Assembly: GCA_963792075.1 (NCBI GenBank)
Contig: CAWBUW010000008.1
Location: forward strand, 1-64,000
Direction of reading: 5' to 3'
DNA length: 64,000 bases
DNA from: CAWBUW01 sp963792075
GTDB taxonomy: Bacteria > Chloroflexota > Anaerolineae > Anaerolineales > UBA4823
Below the pieces are notes generated by a model. It was not told the DNA's origin, did not search any database, and saw nothing but the letters and a program-made list of their open reading frames with translations. The position numbers and the translations under genes were made by a program. Below are positions 54,409-64,000 of the stretch, one piece after another (position 1 is the stretch's first letter; each line of letters starts with the position of its first letter).

Positions 54409-54422
54409 CTTACCTTTTCAAA

Positions 54423-55355
54423 CTAAGCCTCGCTGGCCTGCAGCTCCAGATAGCGCAGCGAAAAATCATCCAGCCATCTTTTTTCGGAGGCAGTCTTCAC
54501 TATTTGCTTCCACTTGTCTATAAGAACATTCAGCGGCATGAGGATGAACGAACGATCTTCGGGCTTTAGCAGATGCTGATATACGTTTACTGCAGCTACA
54601 CATTCAACGTCTGAGGGATGATACACCAGCATAAACTTGCCTGAGCCGTAGGAAGAGCCCGGCTTCAACTGCATGGCTGCTGCCAGCAGATGATCACGCC
54701 AGAGCTGATTTACATCAATCTCGCTCAGGCATGGGCGCGCTTCAGATGGCCAGGGCGAAAGAGGATGCTCGGTCCAGCGATGGTAGAGTGGGCTGCTGTA
54801 AACCTTGGCAGAAAAAGCCTCCACCAGCTTGGTTTCAATGCCAACAAACCCCGGCAGGTTATCCGGACGAGTATATGAGATAAAAGCATCGAAAGCCGTA
54901 CGATCATTTAGATAATCCCCGGCAGGTTCGGGGGCATATTCGAGGTGTACTTCTAATACACTTTGAACCTCGCCTGGCAGGATCGCCTGCGCCAGAGATG
55001 CAGCCAACTCCAGGTCATCGACCAGGGGGCCGAAAAGATTAAAACACATCGGCTGGCTAGAAAGCATATTGCAGAATAAACGGAATGGGTCAATCGTGCC
55101 TTTCCTCATGGCCAACCGGCGTTTTGCTATCTCAAAGATATGTGGGGTAATGAAATTAAGCCCGCGTTCGCCATCTGCACGGGTAAGCATATTTCCATAC
55201 CAGGTAGTGTTACTTGGCTTAGGACCGGTACCATAGGGTGCTTTTAAGACCTCAGAGCGATACCAACTCTGGTGAAAGCGCATACGCGCCTTAAACGGGT
55301 TGTCTTTAGCGTACTGCGGGCCGATATCCAAACGATCTTCCGGTTCTTTAGCCAT
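54423..55355 (-). CDS. PGN_0703-like putative restriction nuclease
   Basis: Protein of 310 residues. RTAFDAFISYTRPDN followed by GFVGIETKLVEAFS (about residues 155-185) gives an Asp then Glu-x-Lys motif, as in the PGN_0703 group of putative restriction endonucleases. FRLFCNMLSSQPMCFNLFGPL near 90 is also typical. The start at 55355 is chosen because it overlaps the stop of the DUF1998 helicase by eight bases (ATGGCTAA); a longer frame would run further into that gene. Probably the cutting subunit working with the helicase. Confidence 0.75.
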   Translation of the reverse strand: MAKEPEDRLDIGPQYAKDNPFKARMRFHQSWYRSEVLKAPYGTGPKPSNTTWYGNMLTRADGERGLNFITPHIFEIAKRRLAMRKGTIDPFRLFCNMLSSQPMCFNLFGPLVDDLELAASLAQAILPGEVQSVLEVHLEYAPEPAGDYLNDRTAFDAFISYTRPDNLPGFVGIETKLVEAFSAKVYSSPLYHRWTEHPLSPWPSEARPCLSEIDVNQLWRDHLLAAAMQLKPGSSYGSGKFMLVYHPSDVECVAAVNVYQHLLKPEDRSFILMPLNVLIDKWKQIVKTASEKRWLDDFSLRYLELQASEA

Positions 55356-58300
55356 CTGCCAGTATTCCCAAGATCTCTTCAACTTGATCACTGTAGAAAG
55401 TGTGCCAGCCGGCGTTCGCGAACGATTGACATTCCGCGTCTACATCTGGGAGGAAAACGGCAGTCTGTAGAACTTCCCAGGCTACCTCTGCAGAAGCCAT
55501 GATTTTCCCACTGCTGTCTACCAACTCATACCCTACATCTGGTACCGAAAGGCCCGCTGCCTGGCAGGCCGCCAAGAGAGCATGCACCTCTTGCGCCGAG
55601 AATTCAAAGGCACTACTCCACGCCTCTGGTACAGCGGCAGTTAACGGCGGTTCTGCCACCGGCTGGGCTGCGTTCAATTGGATGAATTCTGCACTTACCG
55701 GGGCAAAACCCGGCAAGAACTGCAGCAGGTTGGTCAACTGCCAGAACTGGTGCCAATCTTTACGGAAGATGTCCTGGCTGCGTTCAGACTGTTGATCTTC
55801 CAGCCGCAGGGTAAGCGTAAACTCAGCGATCTGTTTATTCTGAACTGCCTTTGCAGGCACGTCTACCAGGAGATGGCTGCCGTTTTTTGTGAGGATATTG
55901 TAGTAGTGATCGCCCGATGGCGCACCAGCAGGGATAGAAAGATCGGGGAAGTCAGCCGATGTGCGCAAGTCCATGGTTTTTTGCTCCAGCACCTGTCCAG
56001 CCAGCATAGGTCGCGGCGGGCGCAAAGCAGCCAGGGATAACAAGGAAGCAACCTGGATCCAGGTATCGCTTTCAGGATAGGTGAGCAGAGCTAGTAACAG
56101 GTCTAGAGCATTCTTTTTTAGCAGGTTCCTGGGTAATTTGCTTCCCGAGGCATTCAGGCTTTGGTCCATAAAGGCGACCTGGTGGGGGCTGAAGAAATGA
56201 AAATCAAGGTTCTCATCGTTCTCAAAAGCCTTTACATCATCCCACACAATGGACCAGACTGTAAACTTGCTACTTTGGATGATGCTGCGGCGCTTGAGAA
56301 TATCGTCAGCAATGCCGCCCTGGCTCATATCTGGTCTGACATGGTAAGCAAAGCCATCAGTAAAGACCACCACCGGTCTGGCGTTTGCCGGGCTTTGCGG
56401 CCAAAAAACAAAATCGGCCCGTGAGCTGATCCTGACCTGCTGCGCTGAACCTAACAGTACCTGCGGTTCCATGATCCAGAGGGTTGTTCCCGTTGCAGCA
56501 CCAAGCTTGAGCTCCCAGGCCTGCTTGCCATTATGAATGATAGGCGTAAAACTGCGATTGGGCTTGCCTTTGCAGTACTTGTCCAGCGCATACACCAGCC
56601 GCTGTTCCAACTCACTTTCGATCAGGCTGTCAATATGGGTGCTGGACAGAGATGGAATAGCTTCGAGGCTGGCTCGCTGGCTTAAGATTTCACTGAGCAT
56701 TTCCACACCAAGCCGGCGGGAGATCAGTTTTAGCTCACGCTGCACGCGGTAGGAGTACAGGCAGCGGTAGCAGGCTTGCTTCTCAGGAGATAGGCGGCAT
56801 TTGCAGCTCACCAGGGTATCCAGCGCCAATTGAAGGACTTCAAAGAATGTCTCAGGGCGAGCCAGGTCTTTGAGAAAGCCCGTTCCTCCCGGCACGCTGT
56901 CATAAATCACCAGGAACCGCCGCCTGCCGCCATCTTCCGCCGGTTCCGTGTGAGAGAGGATGTGCAGGTGATCGGGTTTGCCGCGGAACTTCTTGCGCAA
57001 TCCCAGGTCCAGGCAGGCTTCAAAGGTCGCCATTTTCTCTTCCACGAACGTGGTGGACACAGGCAGTAAGATACGAAGGGCTTCGGAGGTAACGCTGCGA
57101 TACAGATACAGATTTTCCCAATCCAGAGATTGTGCGCTGGTGCTGGCGGCGCAGTTGCGCGTATGGTGAGCCGGTTTCTGATTCTCCTCATGTGGGCTGA
57201 CATCCACGGTCAGACCACAATCGCGGCAGGTTTTGAAGCCCTGCACGGGGCGCTCTTCATCGTTGATCAGGATATTCTGGCTTTTGGTATCTGCCGGTCC
57301 AAAATTGATCTCGCGCAGCGTCACTTGGTCGAGGTACTCGATGCCGAACGGCAGAGAGGCAAGCAGATAAGCCCCGCGGCTGTTGGCGGGGTCCATCTCG
57401 AAGAAATGACCCGTCTTATAAGATTTCGCGCTCGCGGTCGTCGCCATCATCGCCCACCCTGCTTTCATAGCTTTCCACATATGCCGTGGCTTTACGGAAG
57501 CGGATCATATCGTGCTGCTGACCCTGATCGGACCACATGGTTGAACCGCACACCGGGCAGGTCGCCGAGTAGTGACTGGCCTGTACCAGCTCCATATGCG
57601 AACACTGGTCGCAGAACTGCCAGCGCTCAATCGCCTTCTCCCGCCCGGCAATATCCATGTGGCTGACCGTCAGCTTGTGCCCTTCTGCATAGAAATGATT
57701 GAACGGCGCAAGCTCGCGCAGCGCCAGCGGGGCAGGGCGCACATATTCTTTCAGGTCGTACTTTTTACCACTTGAGCCAGGCTTATCCAGGTTGGAAATC
57801 ACTCCCACCAGGTGAACGCCAGTCTCGGGAAATGCATAATTGGGCAGCAAGCCAGCATCGGTAAAGAAATTGAGGATATATTGGTCTTCAAGCTGCTTGA
57901 CCATGTCCAGCAACAGCGCCATGTCCTGGTCCAGCCGCTGGATCTCCTTGGCTGGATCCTGGTACTGCGCGGAATCCGCCTCAATTTTATCGCGCCGCAC
58001 TTTCAGGTTCTTGCGGGCTGTGCGCAGTTCCTCGCGCTCCGCTTCCACCTCTGCGATCGCCCGGTGCACCCGGTCCGGCATGGCATCGCCGCTGTGGTAT
58101 TCACGCAGCCGTATCTGGGTTTCAGGGCTGAGTCACAGGTGCAAAGATAGCGCTGAAACGGTCTATCAGTTCCTGCCGGTGATCCTCAAAGTACTTCAGC
58201 AGGTTCTCAGGATAGCCGCCCTTCTTCAAGCCAGACAGCATTCTTTGAACATCATGTGGCAGGATCGCTTTGGCGTCCTGGGCGGTCCAGGTATCCATGC

Positions 58301-61300
58301 AGAAAGCCAGGAACTGGCGCTTGAGCATGTCGGGCGCATCCAGGTAGCAGCCCGGCGGTGTGATCGTGCCCGCCATCATCTCCAACGGCTCTTCAAAAAA
58401 ATACAGGTCGTGCGGCTGGGCGTTCGCCAGGGTCAAGATCAGCGAGTTGCCCGTCTTACGCCCGGCGCGCCCAATCCGTTGCAGGTAATTGGCTGGTGCG
58501 GGAGGCACTGAGCAGGCCATGGTCGTGGACAAGTCGCCAATATCAATCCCTAGCTCTAACGTAGGGGTCGCCGCCAGCAAGTTCGTGGCGTCCGCCCGGG
58601 TTTGCAGTTTGAACTGCTTCTCCACCTTCTCGCGCGTCTCACGGCGTAAAAGCCCGGTGTGCTCATGGGCGAAAATTCGCTCCACCTGGCCGCGCCGGTA
58701 AACTTCGCGGTAATAATGCTGGCTGGTCTGCGCTTCTTGAGTATACTTTCCCAGGCAGCGGTAGCTCAGGCAGCGAGATTCTGACCAGTGGGAGAACTCG
58801 CTCTGCGGAATGGTCTGCAGATGCCCGCACTGGCTGCATTTCAGAATCATGGTTTGCTGGGTGATCCAGACATGGCTGCCGATTATGCCATAGGCATTGG
58901 CGGTGCCTTTGGCATGTTTTTTCAGCAAGTCCAGTTGCGCCAAGCTGTTCACTACGATCCGGTACAGTTCATTGATCTCCGCCAGGCTTAACTGATCACC
59001 CAGGTTTTTCTGCGCCCAGTTGATGTACCAGGTGCGCCGGGAACCCGTAGAGACAAACCGGTCAAAAACATCCCTTTCGGCAGAATCGGTCAGGAAACGC
59101 GGAAAGCGAGGTGAGTTTTTATGGAACGGTGAGAGTAGGGGCTGCATCTTCTTGGTCAGGAGATACCAGTTGCCCTGGTCATGCGCGTAATGATCCAGGA
59201 GTGGGTGCTCGATTCCCCCTCGAGTGCGGGTGCGCTCCAGCAGCCCAAGAATGAAATAGCGCAGAGACTTCCGGTCCAGGTCAGCCAGCGAGCCGATCTC
59301 TTCTGGCAGGATCAACGCCAGGTGCTCGGCTGCCTGGTCAACCAGGCCGGGGTCCAGATAGGCAACCGAACTGCCCACTTTTTCCAGGGAGCGCCCTACC
59401 CGGGCGGTGAAGCCGTATTCCATGGTCAGTTCCCAGGACAGCCGCTGGCGCAGCTCATGCTCCAACTCGTCCGGTATGGGCAGCGGCTCTACCACGCCCT
59501 GTTCCACAGCCTGCTGGGCCAGGGTCATATATACTTCATAGACGGCAAGGTCACGCAGATCAGGCGGCAGGAAAGCCGCCGCCAGGCGCGCCTCGCAGTT
59601 TTTATGATCTCGCCAGGCTCGCCGCCAGTGATCCAGCAAGCGGTCGGTCAGGGCATCCAGCCCCACCGGCACTTCTTCCGGGAGGGTTGATTGGATCGCC
59701 GTGCGCAGGTTGAAGCGGTAAGTGCGCGCCTCGAAAAAGGACGCCCGGTGCGATGCATCCTGCACACTGTCCGTAAACGCCAGCAGCTTCTTATCCTGAT
59801 TGAGCGGCGTGGTGTACAGGTGGCTGATGGCGACCGAAGAAAGGCTGGCTGCCTGCGACCCAACCAGGCTCAGAGCGCCGTCCGTGCCACAGAGCGGGCA
59901 GCGCTGGGTATCCTTGGGCTGTTCCATCGGCGATTTTGGTGTGCTGAGGTCGATATAGAGATAAACAGGAAGCGTGACGGTTTTACAGGCAGAACAGAAG
60001 GCGTCGTCTGAAACGGTCAGGCAGGAGGGGCACACGCAGTCGGTTTCTCCATCCACCTGGCTGGCGGTTGAACGGGGATAAACATAGCGGACGTGTTTGT
60101 TGTGTCCAAAATAGCTTCCATAAATGAGCTTCAGGTCATCGCTCAGGTAGTCATCCTCGTCGCGAGCATAAGCCAGCCAGCCGGTGTGACCGCATTCGCG
60201 GCAGAAATAGGCGGGCAGGCCACGCCGCTCGGCAGACAACGGCACATCATCACGCCAGAAAAAGAGCGGTTCCGCGCTGACCTGGCGCATCAGGCGGCTG
60301 ATCTCACGCACCCACAACTGCACCTGGCAGGTGAGGAAGGGGCGTCGCTCGCCATCCTCGTTCACCCGTGCATGGGATACCAGCGCCAGGAAGGACTGCA
60401 AGAGCAGCGCCTGCTCGGAGCGGGAATAATGTGAAAAGATGGGGTCCCAGCGCGCCAGGCGCGCGATGAGCTCATCCAGGGAGATGATAGCGTTTCCCAC
60501 CTGGATCAGCAGGGCGCGCAGCAGGCTGTGAGCTCGCAGGGCATCTGCCAGCGCCGTTTCGTCCAGCCCGGCGCTGCCCGCCGGTTGGGGGAACCAGGCC
60601 TGGGATTCGCGCTGGAGGTAGCTGCTGTAGCTCTCTCCGTTGATCTCCGCGAGCTCATCCAGGTTCGCCGGGAAAGAATCGTAAGCCGCTTGGGCTGGGA
60701 GAAACTCATCCAGGTCCAGGCGGTCTTCAACGATCACGCTTTCGGGCGCAAAAGGGACGCCAAAGATCTGAGCAGCGTAATCGGTGGAAAGCTGGCGGGT
60801 GTCGCCCTGATCGCTGGCAACGGTCGCGGAAGTGCCCACCGGGCAGAGCACGCCTTCAGGGATCTCAAGGCGCGCTTTCAGGCGGCGGATCAGGCAGGCG
60901 ACATCGGATCCCTGCGCGCCATCATAAGTGTGGAGCTCGTCCAGCACCAGGAACCGCAGCGTCTCGGGGGTGTTCTCTGCCCACAGGGTTTTATCATCCG
61001 GGCGCAGCAGCAGGAAATCCAGCATACGGTAATTGGTGAGCAGGATATCAGGCGGGCGCTTGCGCAGGGAATCCCGGTCATCGATCAAATGGTCCAGCCC
61101 CATGGTGCTGTGGCGCTGCTCGCCTTCGCCGCCAATGTACATGCCCGCCGTGAGTTGCCCTTTGAGGCGCGCGTCAGTGTCCAGCAGGCGCGCCAGGCGC
61201 GCCGCCTGGTCGGTCGCCAGGGCGTTCATCGGGTACAAAATGATGGCTTTGATCCCGGGCTCGCCGCGATGAGCGTAGCAGTAATCCAGGATGGGGAACA

Positions 61301-61649
61301 GAAAACACTCGGTTTTACCCGACCCGGTGCCGGTGGTGATCAGGGTAGGCTGGGGCTGCTGACCGGCACGGGCGCTCAGGCGCTCGAAAGCGCGCACCTG
61401 GTGGGCGTAAGGTGTGAAAGGAGGCGCTATCTCCAGGGGCAGCACCGCTGCCGGGCCCGCCTTGCGGAAGGGCAGGCGCAGCGAGAGGTAGGGTCCCTTG
61501 AATAGACCTTCTGAAGAATTTGCAGGTTCAGGCGGCGCGAAAAAGTCAAGCAGAGCCTGCTCGACCGCCTGGTCCTGAAAGCTGAAGGTGGTGGTCAGGT
61601 AATCTAGCAGGGTGGCGCGAATTTCTTCGGCGATGGTCAGCGGGATCAT
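55348..61649 (-). CDS. Giant DUF1998 DEAD-box helicase-nuclease, two frameshifts
   Basis: Reconstructed protein of about 2,099 residues. An SF2 helicase with TTGTGSGKTE (about 105), LVLDELHTYDGAQG (about 238), a FTDSVQDASHRASF block and NYLQRIGRAGRK (about 1,061). Zinc-type Cys clusters lie near 500-560. The DUF1998 region (GGTGFLKDL, CYRCLYSYR, about 1,600) is followed by a likely restriction-type nuclease with SRADFVFWPQ and VVVFTDGFAYH (about 1,760-1,790). Breaks near 58125 and 57419 are each repaired by deleting one base and restore family sequence (REREI-YKTGHFF). Length and layout recall Druantia DruE and also DISARM DrmA/DrmB; no partner genes of either were found. Confidence 0.8.
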
Positions 61650-61658
61650 AGGCAGCTC

Positions 61659-64000
61659 TTATCCAACCAGGTACTTCTTCCACTCCAGCTCATTCTGAGC
61701 AAGTGCATTCAGGGCAGCTTTCCAGCCAGATGGCCCGAATTCGCGAGTGGGTACGAACAGGCTCCTTCCGTCCGGCAGCGTTGCAACAAATTGGTAAAAC
61801 GGCGTGCCATCCGCGTAACGATGCGTGATCTTCAGCTTTAGGGCGATCACCGCCGCGGCGAAATCGCCCAGGTTTCGAATTCCCAGGTTAAACAAAATCC
61901 GGTGAAAGCGTCCGCGCCATTGCGCGTTGTATCCCGCGCCTTTGAACACATCCAACATGGGCGTGGCGTTCTGGATCACCAGAAGCGCTTTTTGCTCTTC
62001 AGTGAGCATTGCATCCAGTGCCTGGCGTACAGTTGGAACTGTTGCTGGAGCCACCTGGGCAGGAGACGGAACGGGTGGGGGGGCTGCGACCGCCACCGGA
62101 ACATCGGAATACCGGGATCTTACCTCAGCCAATTTCTCGGGGTTCGTCACGTGCTCGCGCCACTCAAAACCTTGCGTTTCCAAATATCTTAGAACCAATA
62201 CCCAGCCCCATTGGCTAAATTTTGGGAAAGTCACAGGCTTCTTATCTGGCCCAGGATGATGGAAATACAGCATGGCATAACCATCTTCTACCCACCAGAT
62301 ATCGAGCTTGAGCGCTAGAATGGCGGATACCAGGTCGCCTATTGTATTCACTCCCCTTTGTTTCAACGTGTTGATGTAGATGGAACGCCAGCGTCGCCCG
62401 TACCGATCTGGCATTACCTGCGCCCAGGCTCTCTGGTCCGCTAACAATGGATAGGCCCGGTCAGCAGGATCCAGCAGAGAATCGCAATAAGAACGGAACG
62501 TGCCGGGAACAGCCGGTTTGGAAGGTGTACTCGAAGATACTGGCTCCGGTAAAGCCGCAGGGGGTTCAACGGCTTTCACATCCGTTTGAACGCGTGGGGG
62601 CAGAGTGTTAGCCTGACGATCATCCTTTTCCAAACCGAAGAAGCGCCGCAGGTGATCCCAAATGAGCTCGCGGCGTTTTACTAAGAAGGCAGCGTATTGC
62701 TCATACGCCAGCAACCCGGTCGGAATGAAATAGCGTTGGGCTGCGCTGGGGTTGGCTTTGAAGTAAGGTTGGGGATCCTGGGCGCGCTTCCAGTTGTTCT
62801 CCGGCTGGGGGATCAGGCGAAAATTGGCGTAATGATTGCTGCGTTCTTCGGGGATCCCCAGCGCCTGGAGCTTGCTGTGTGGGAAGATATGGTCTACCTC
62901 TGGTCGCCGCGAACGCTTGCCTGCGGGCAGGCGCGTCCCGCCTTCCAGGATGTTCATCAGGTAGTGGATGTTGTTCTGCAGAAGCCAATCATCCAACTGG
63001 CTGCGACCTTGCTTAGATAGCATGAAAGCCAGGTAATCTTCTAGCGGGAACTGGCCAGGATTCTTCTGGTGATGCGGCAGGAGGATGTTGTTGACCACCT
63101 GGTCGATGTAATTATCGGCAAAACGGCTGAACAGGTTTGTCATCAGGGAGAGATACAGCGCATGATTCATGCGCAGCAGGGTTTCTTCGCTTTTTACTTG
63201 CTGGTTGGGCTGCAGGTAAAAGAAGTACACGAAGGGGATCAGGGTATTGTAGGAACGCAGGATGCGATCATCCAAAAACCGCCCTTTCGTGACGATAAAA
63301 TCCTTGCAGTTGACCAGGGCTTCAGCAATCCATGGGAAACTCTGTTCGATCTCCTTGACATTCGTTTCATTTCGCAGCTTGTCTACTTCATAACGCGCCC
63401 CATGATTTGTGCACACCAAGGCGACTTTCAAAATAAAATCTTTATCAAAATCATAGCGTTCTTTAGCATTTAGGCGGTCTATCAGGTCACCAATGGTATC
63501 GGCAGCGCCTTCCCATAGCATCTGCATCAAAGAGAACATCAGGTCGGATTTGCTCAGCACCTGCCCACCAGAATTCACCCGCACGAATATTTCGAGCACT
63601 TCGTCCAGATTCTGTGACTAGGCCATCATCTCCGTATTCTTTATCAACCGTAAAGTAGTTGAGCGTATCTTCTACCCTCAGCGCGCCAAAAGCCGCACTG
63701 ATATTCTGCGACAGGCGCTGCCCGGAATCGGAATCGCCCGGGATCTTTAATAAGTTCAAATATTGAATTGCCCTGACAGTGATATGCCGGCTGCTCAAGT
63801 TTGCCAGGTCGCGCAGCGGAACCCAGTGTTGAATTCCCGCCTGCTGCCTATTTCGCTGCTCCGCTTCATCTGAGGAAAGAAACTCAAAATGATATTTTGC
63901 CTGTGAGATATCGTCGGGTTCGATCCCGCTCAAGAGATCAAAGTAAAGCACTTTCTGGTTGTAGCTGCCATAAATCGCCAGGTACATTGTCTGCAGGCGC
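61659..64000 (-). CDS. DUF262/HNH (GmrSD-like) protein, 5' end outside window
   Basis: About 780 residues are visible. The N-terminal part (YLAIYGSYN, LYFDLLSGIEPDD, then EIFVRVNSGGQVLSKSDL) is a DUF262/ParB-like domain as in GmrS; the start with its usual DGQQR motif lies beyond 64000. One frameshift near 63605 splits it. An HNH-type domain follows (EVDHIFPHSKLQALG and NFRLIPQPENNWKRAQ). The C-terminal 400 residues hold repeated Trp/Leu modules of unknown role. GmrSD enzymes cut modified phage DNA. It ends nine bases before the giant helicase gene, so it belongs to operon B. Confidence 0.75.

Noticed and set aside
55348..61649. DISARM (DrmA/DrmB) assignment
   Set aside because: The helicase and DUF1998 parts read as one gene after two single-base repairs. 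No DISARM methylase or phospholipase-D gene is present, so only a general resemblance is stated.

Overview
The window looks like chromosomal DNA of an Anaerolineae-type Chloroflexota bacterium carrying a mobile element and a defence island. The pointers are the mixed VirB4/Tad secretion operon, Pro/Thr-linked secreted proteins, a Rad52-like annealing protein, a RadC-DUF6573 protein, a DUF6094 methyltransferase-helicase and dispersed C-rich palindromes. The taxonomic call is inference; there is no rRNA or marker gene. No tRNA, relaxase or intact integrase was seen.

Layout. 1-2.1 kb: a broken lipoprotein gene, a two-repeat CRISPR remnant and a strongly folded leader RNA. 2.1-16.3 kb (plus strand, GC-rich): membrane proteins, a VirB4-like ATPase, and a Tad/Flp-type machine (CpaB, CpaE/TadZ, TadA, TadB, TadC, Flp pilin, TadE, TadG), with many gene gaps holding a private inverted repeat. 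16.3-20.1 kb (minus strand): a diversity-generating retroelement (DGR) remnant. It has a large secreted lipase-like protein ending in a formylglycine-enzyme/C-type-lectin-fold variable region, a hairpin just after it, and the first third of a reverse transcriptase. 20.4-28.9 kb (plus strand): Rad52-like protein, SSB, RadC, a methyltransferase-helicase and small proteins, the DNA-processing half of the element.

28.9-36.0 kb is an AT-richer cargo block flanked by two diverged direct repeats of about 90 bp that overlap the end of the methyltransferase-helicase gene. It holds a truncated integrase, remnants of type I restriction genes, TIGR02391, HNH and DUF4365 genes, and an XRE/ImmA pair divergent from a DUF2188/DUF3892 pair with near-consensus promoters.

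36.1-64 kb is a helicase- and nuclease-rich island, almost all on the minus strand. Operon A (46.4 to 37.2 kb): an adaptor-like protein, two BrxD-like (DUF2791) ATPases, an Lhr/BrxHI-like helicase and a RecD-like helicase with a C-terminal nuclease. Operon B (beyond 64 to 47.7 kb): a DUF262/HNH protein, a roughly 2,100-residue DUF1998 helicase-nuclease, a PGN_0703-like nuclease, a RelE-UvrD fusion, a CarD-like protein, a GrpE-like protein and an Hsp70. Between them lie a dead DUF1156 DNA methylase, a truncated nuclease-like gene and an IS3-type scrap. Neither operon matches a complete named system that I can recognise.

Caution: at least a dozen genes are split by single-base frameshifts inside conserved domains, often at homopolymers. 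Many are probably sequencing indels, but the DUF1156 gene also has in-frame stops and is truly decayed. Frameshifted genes are reported at their reconstructed full extent.
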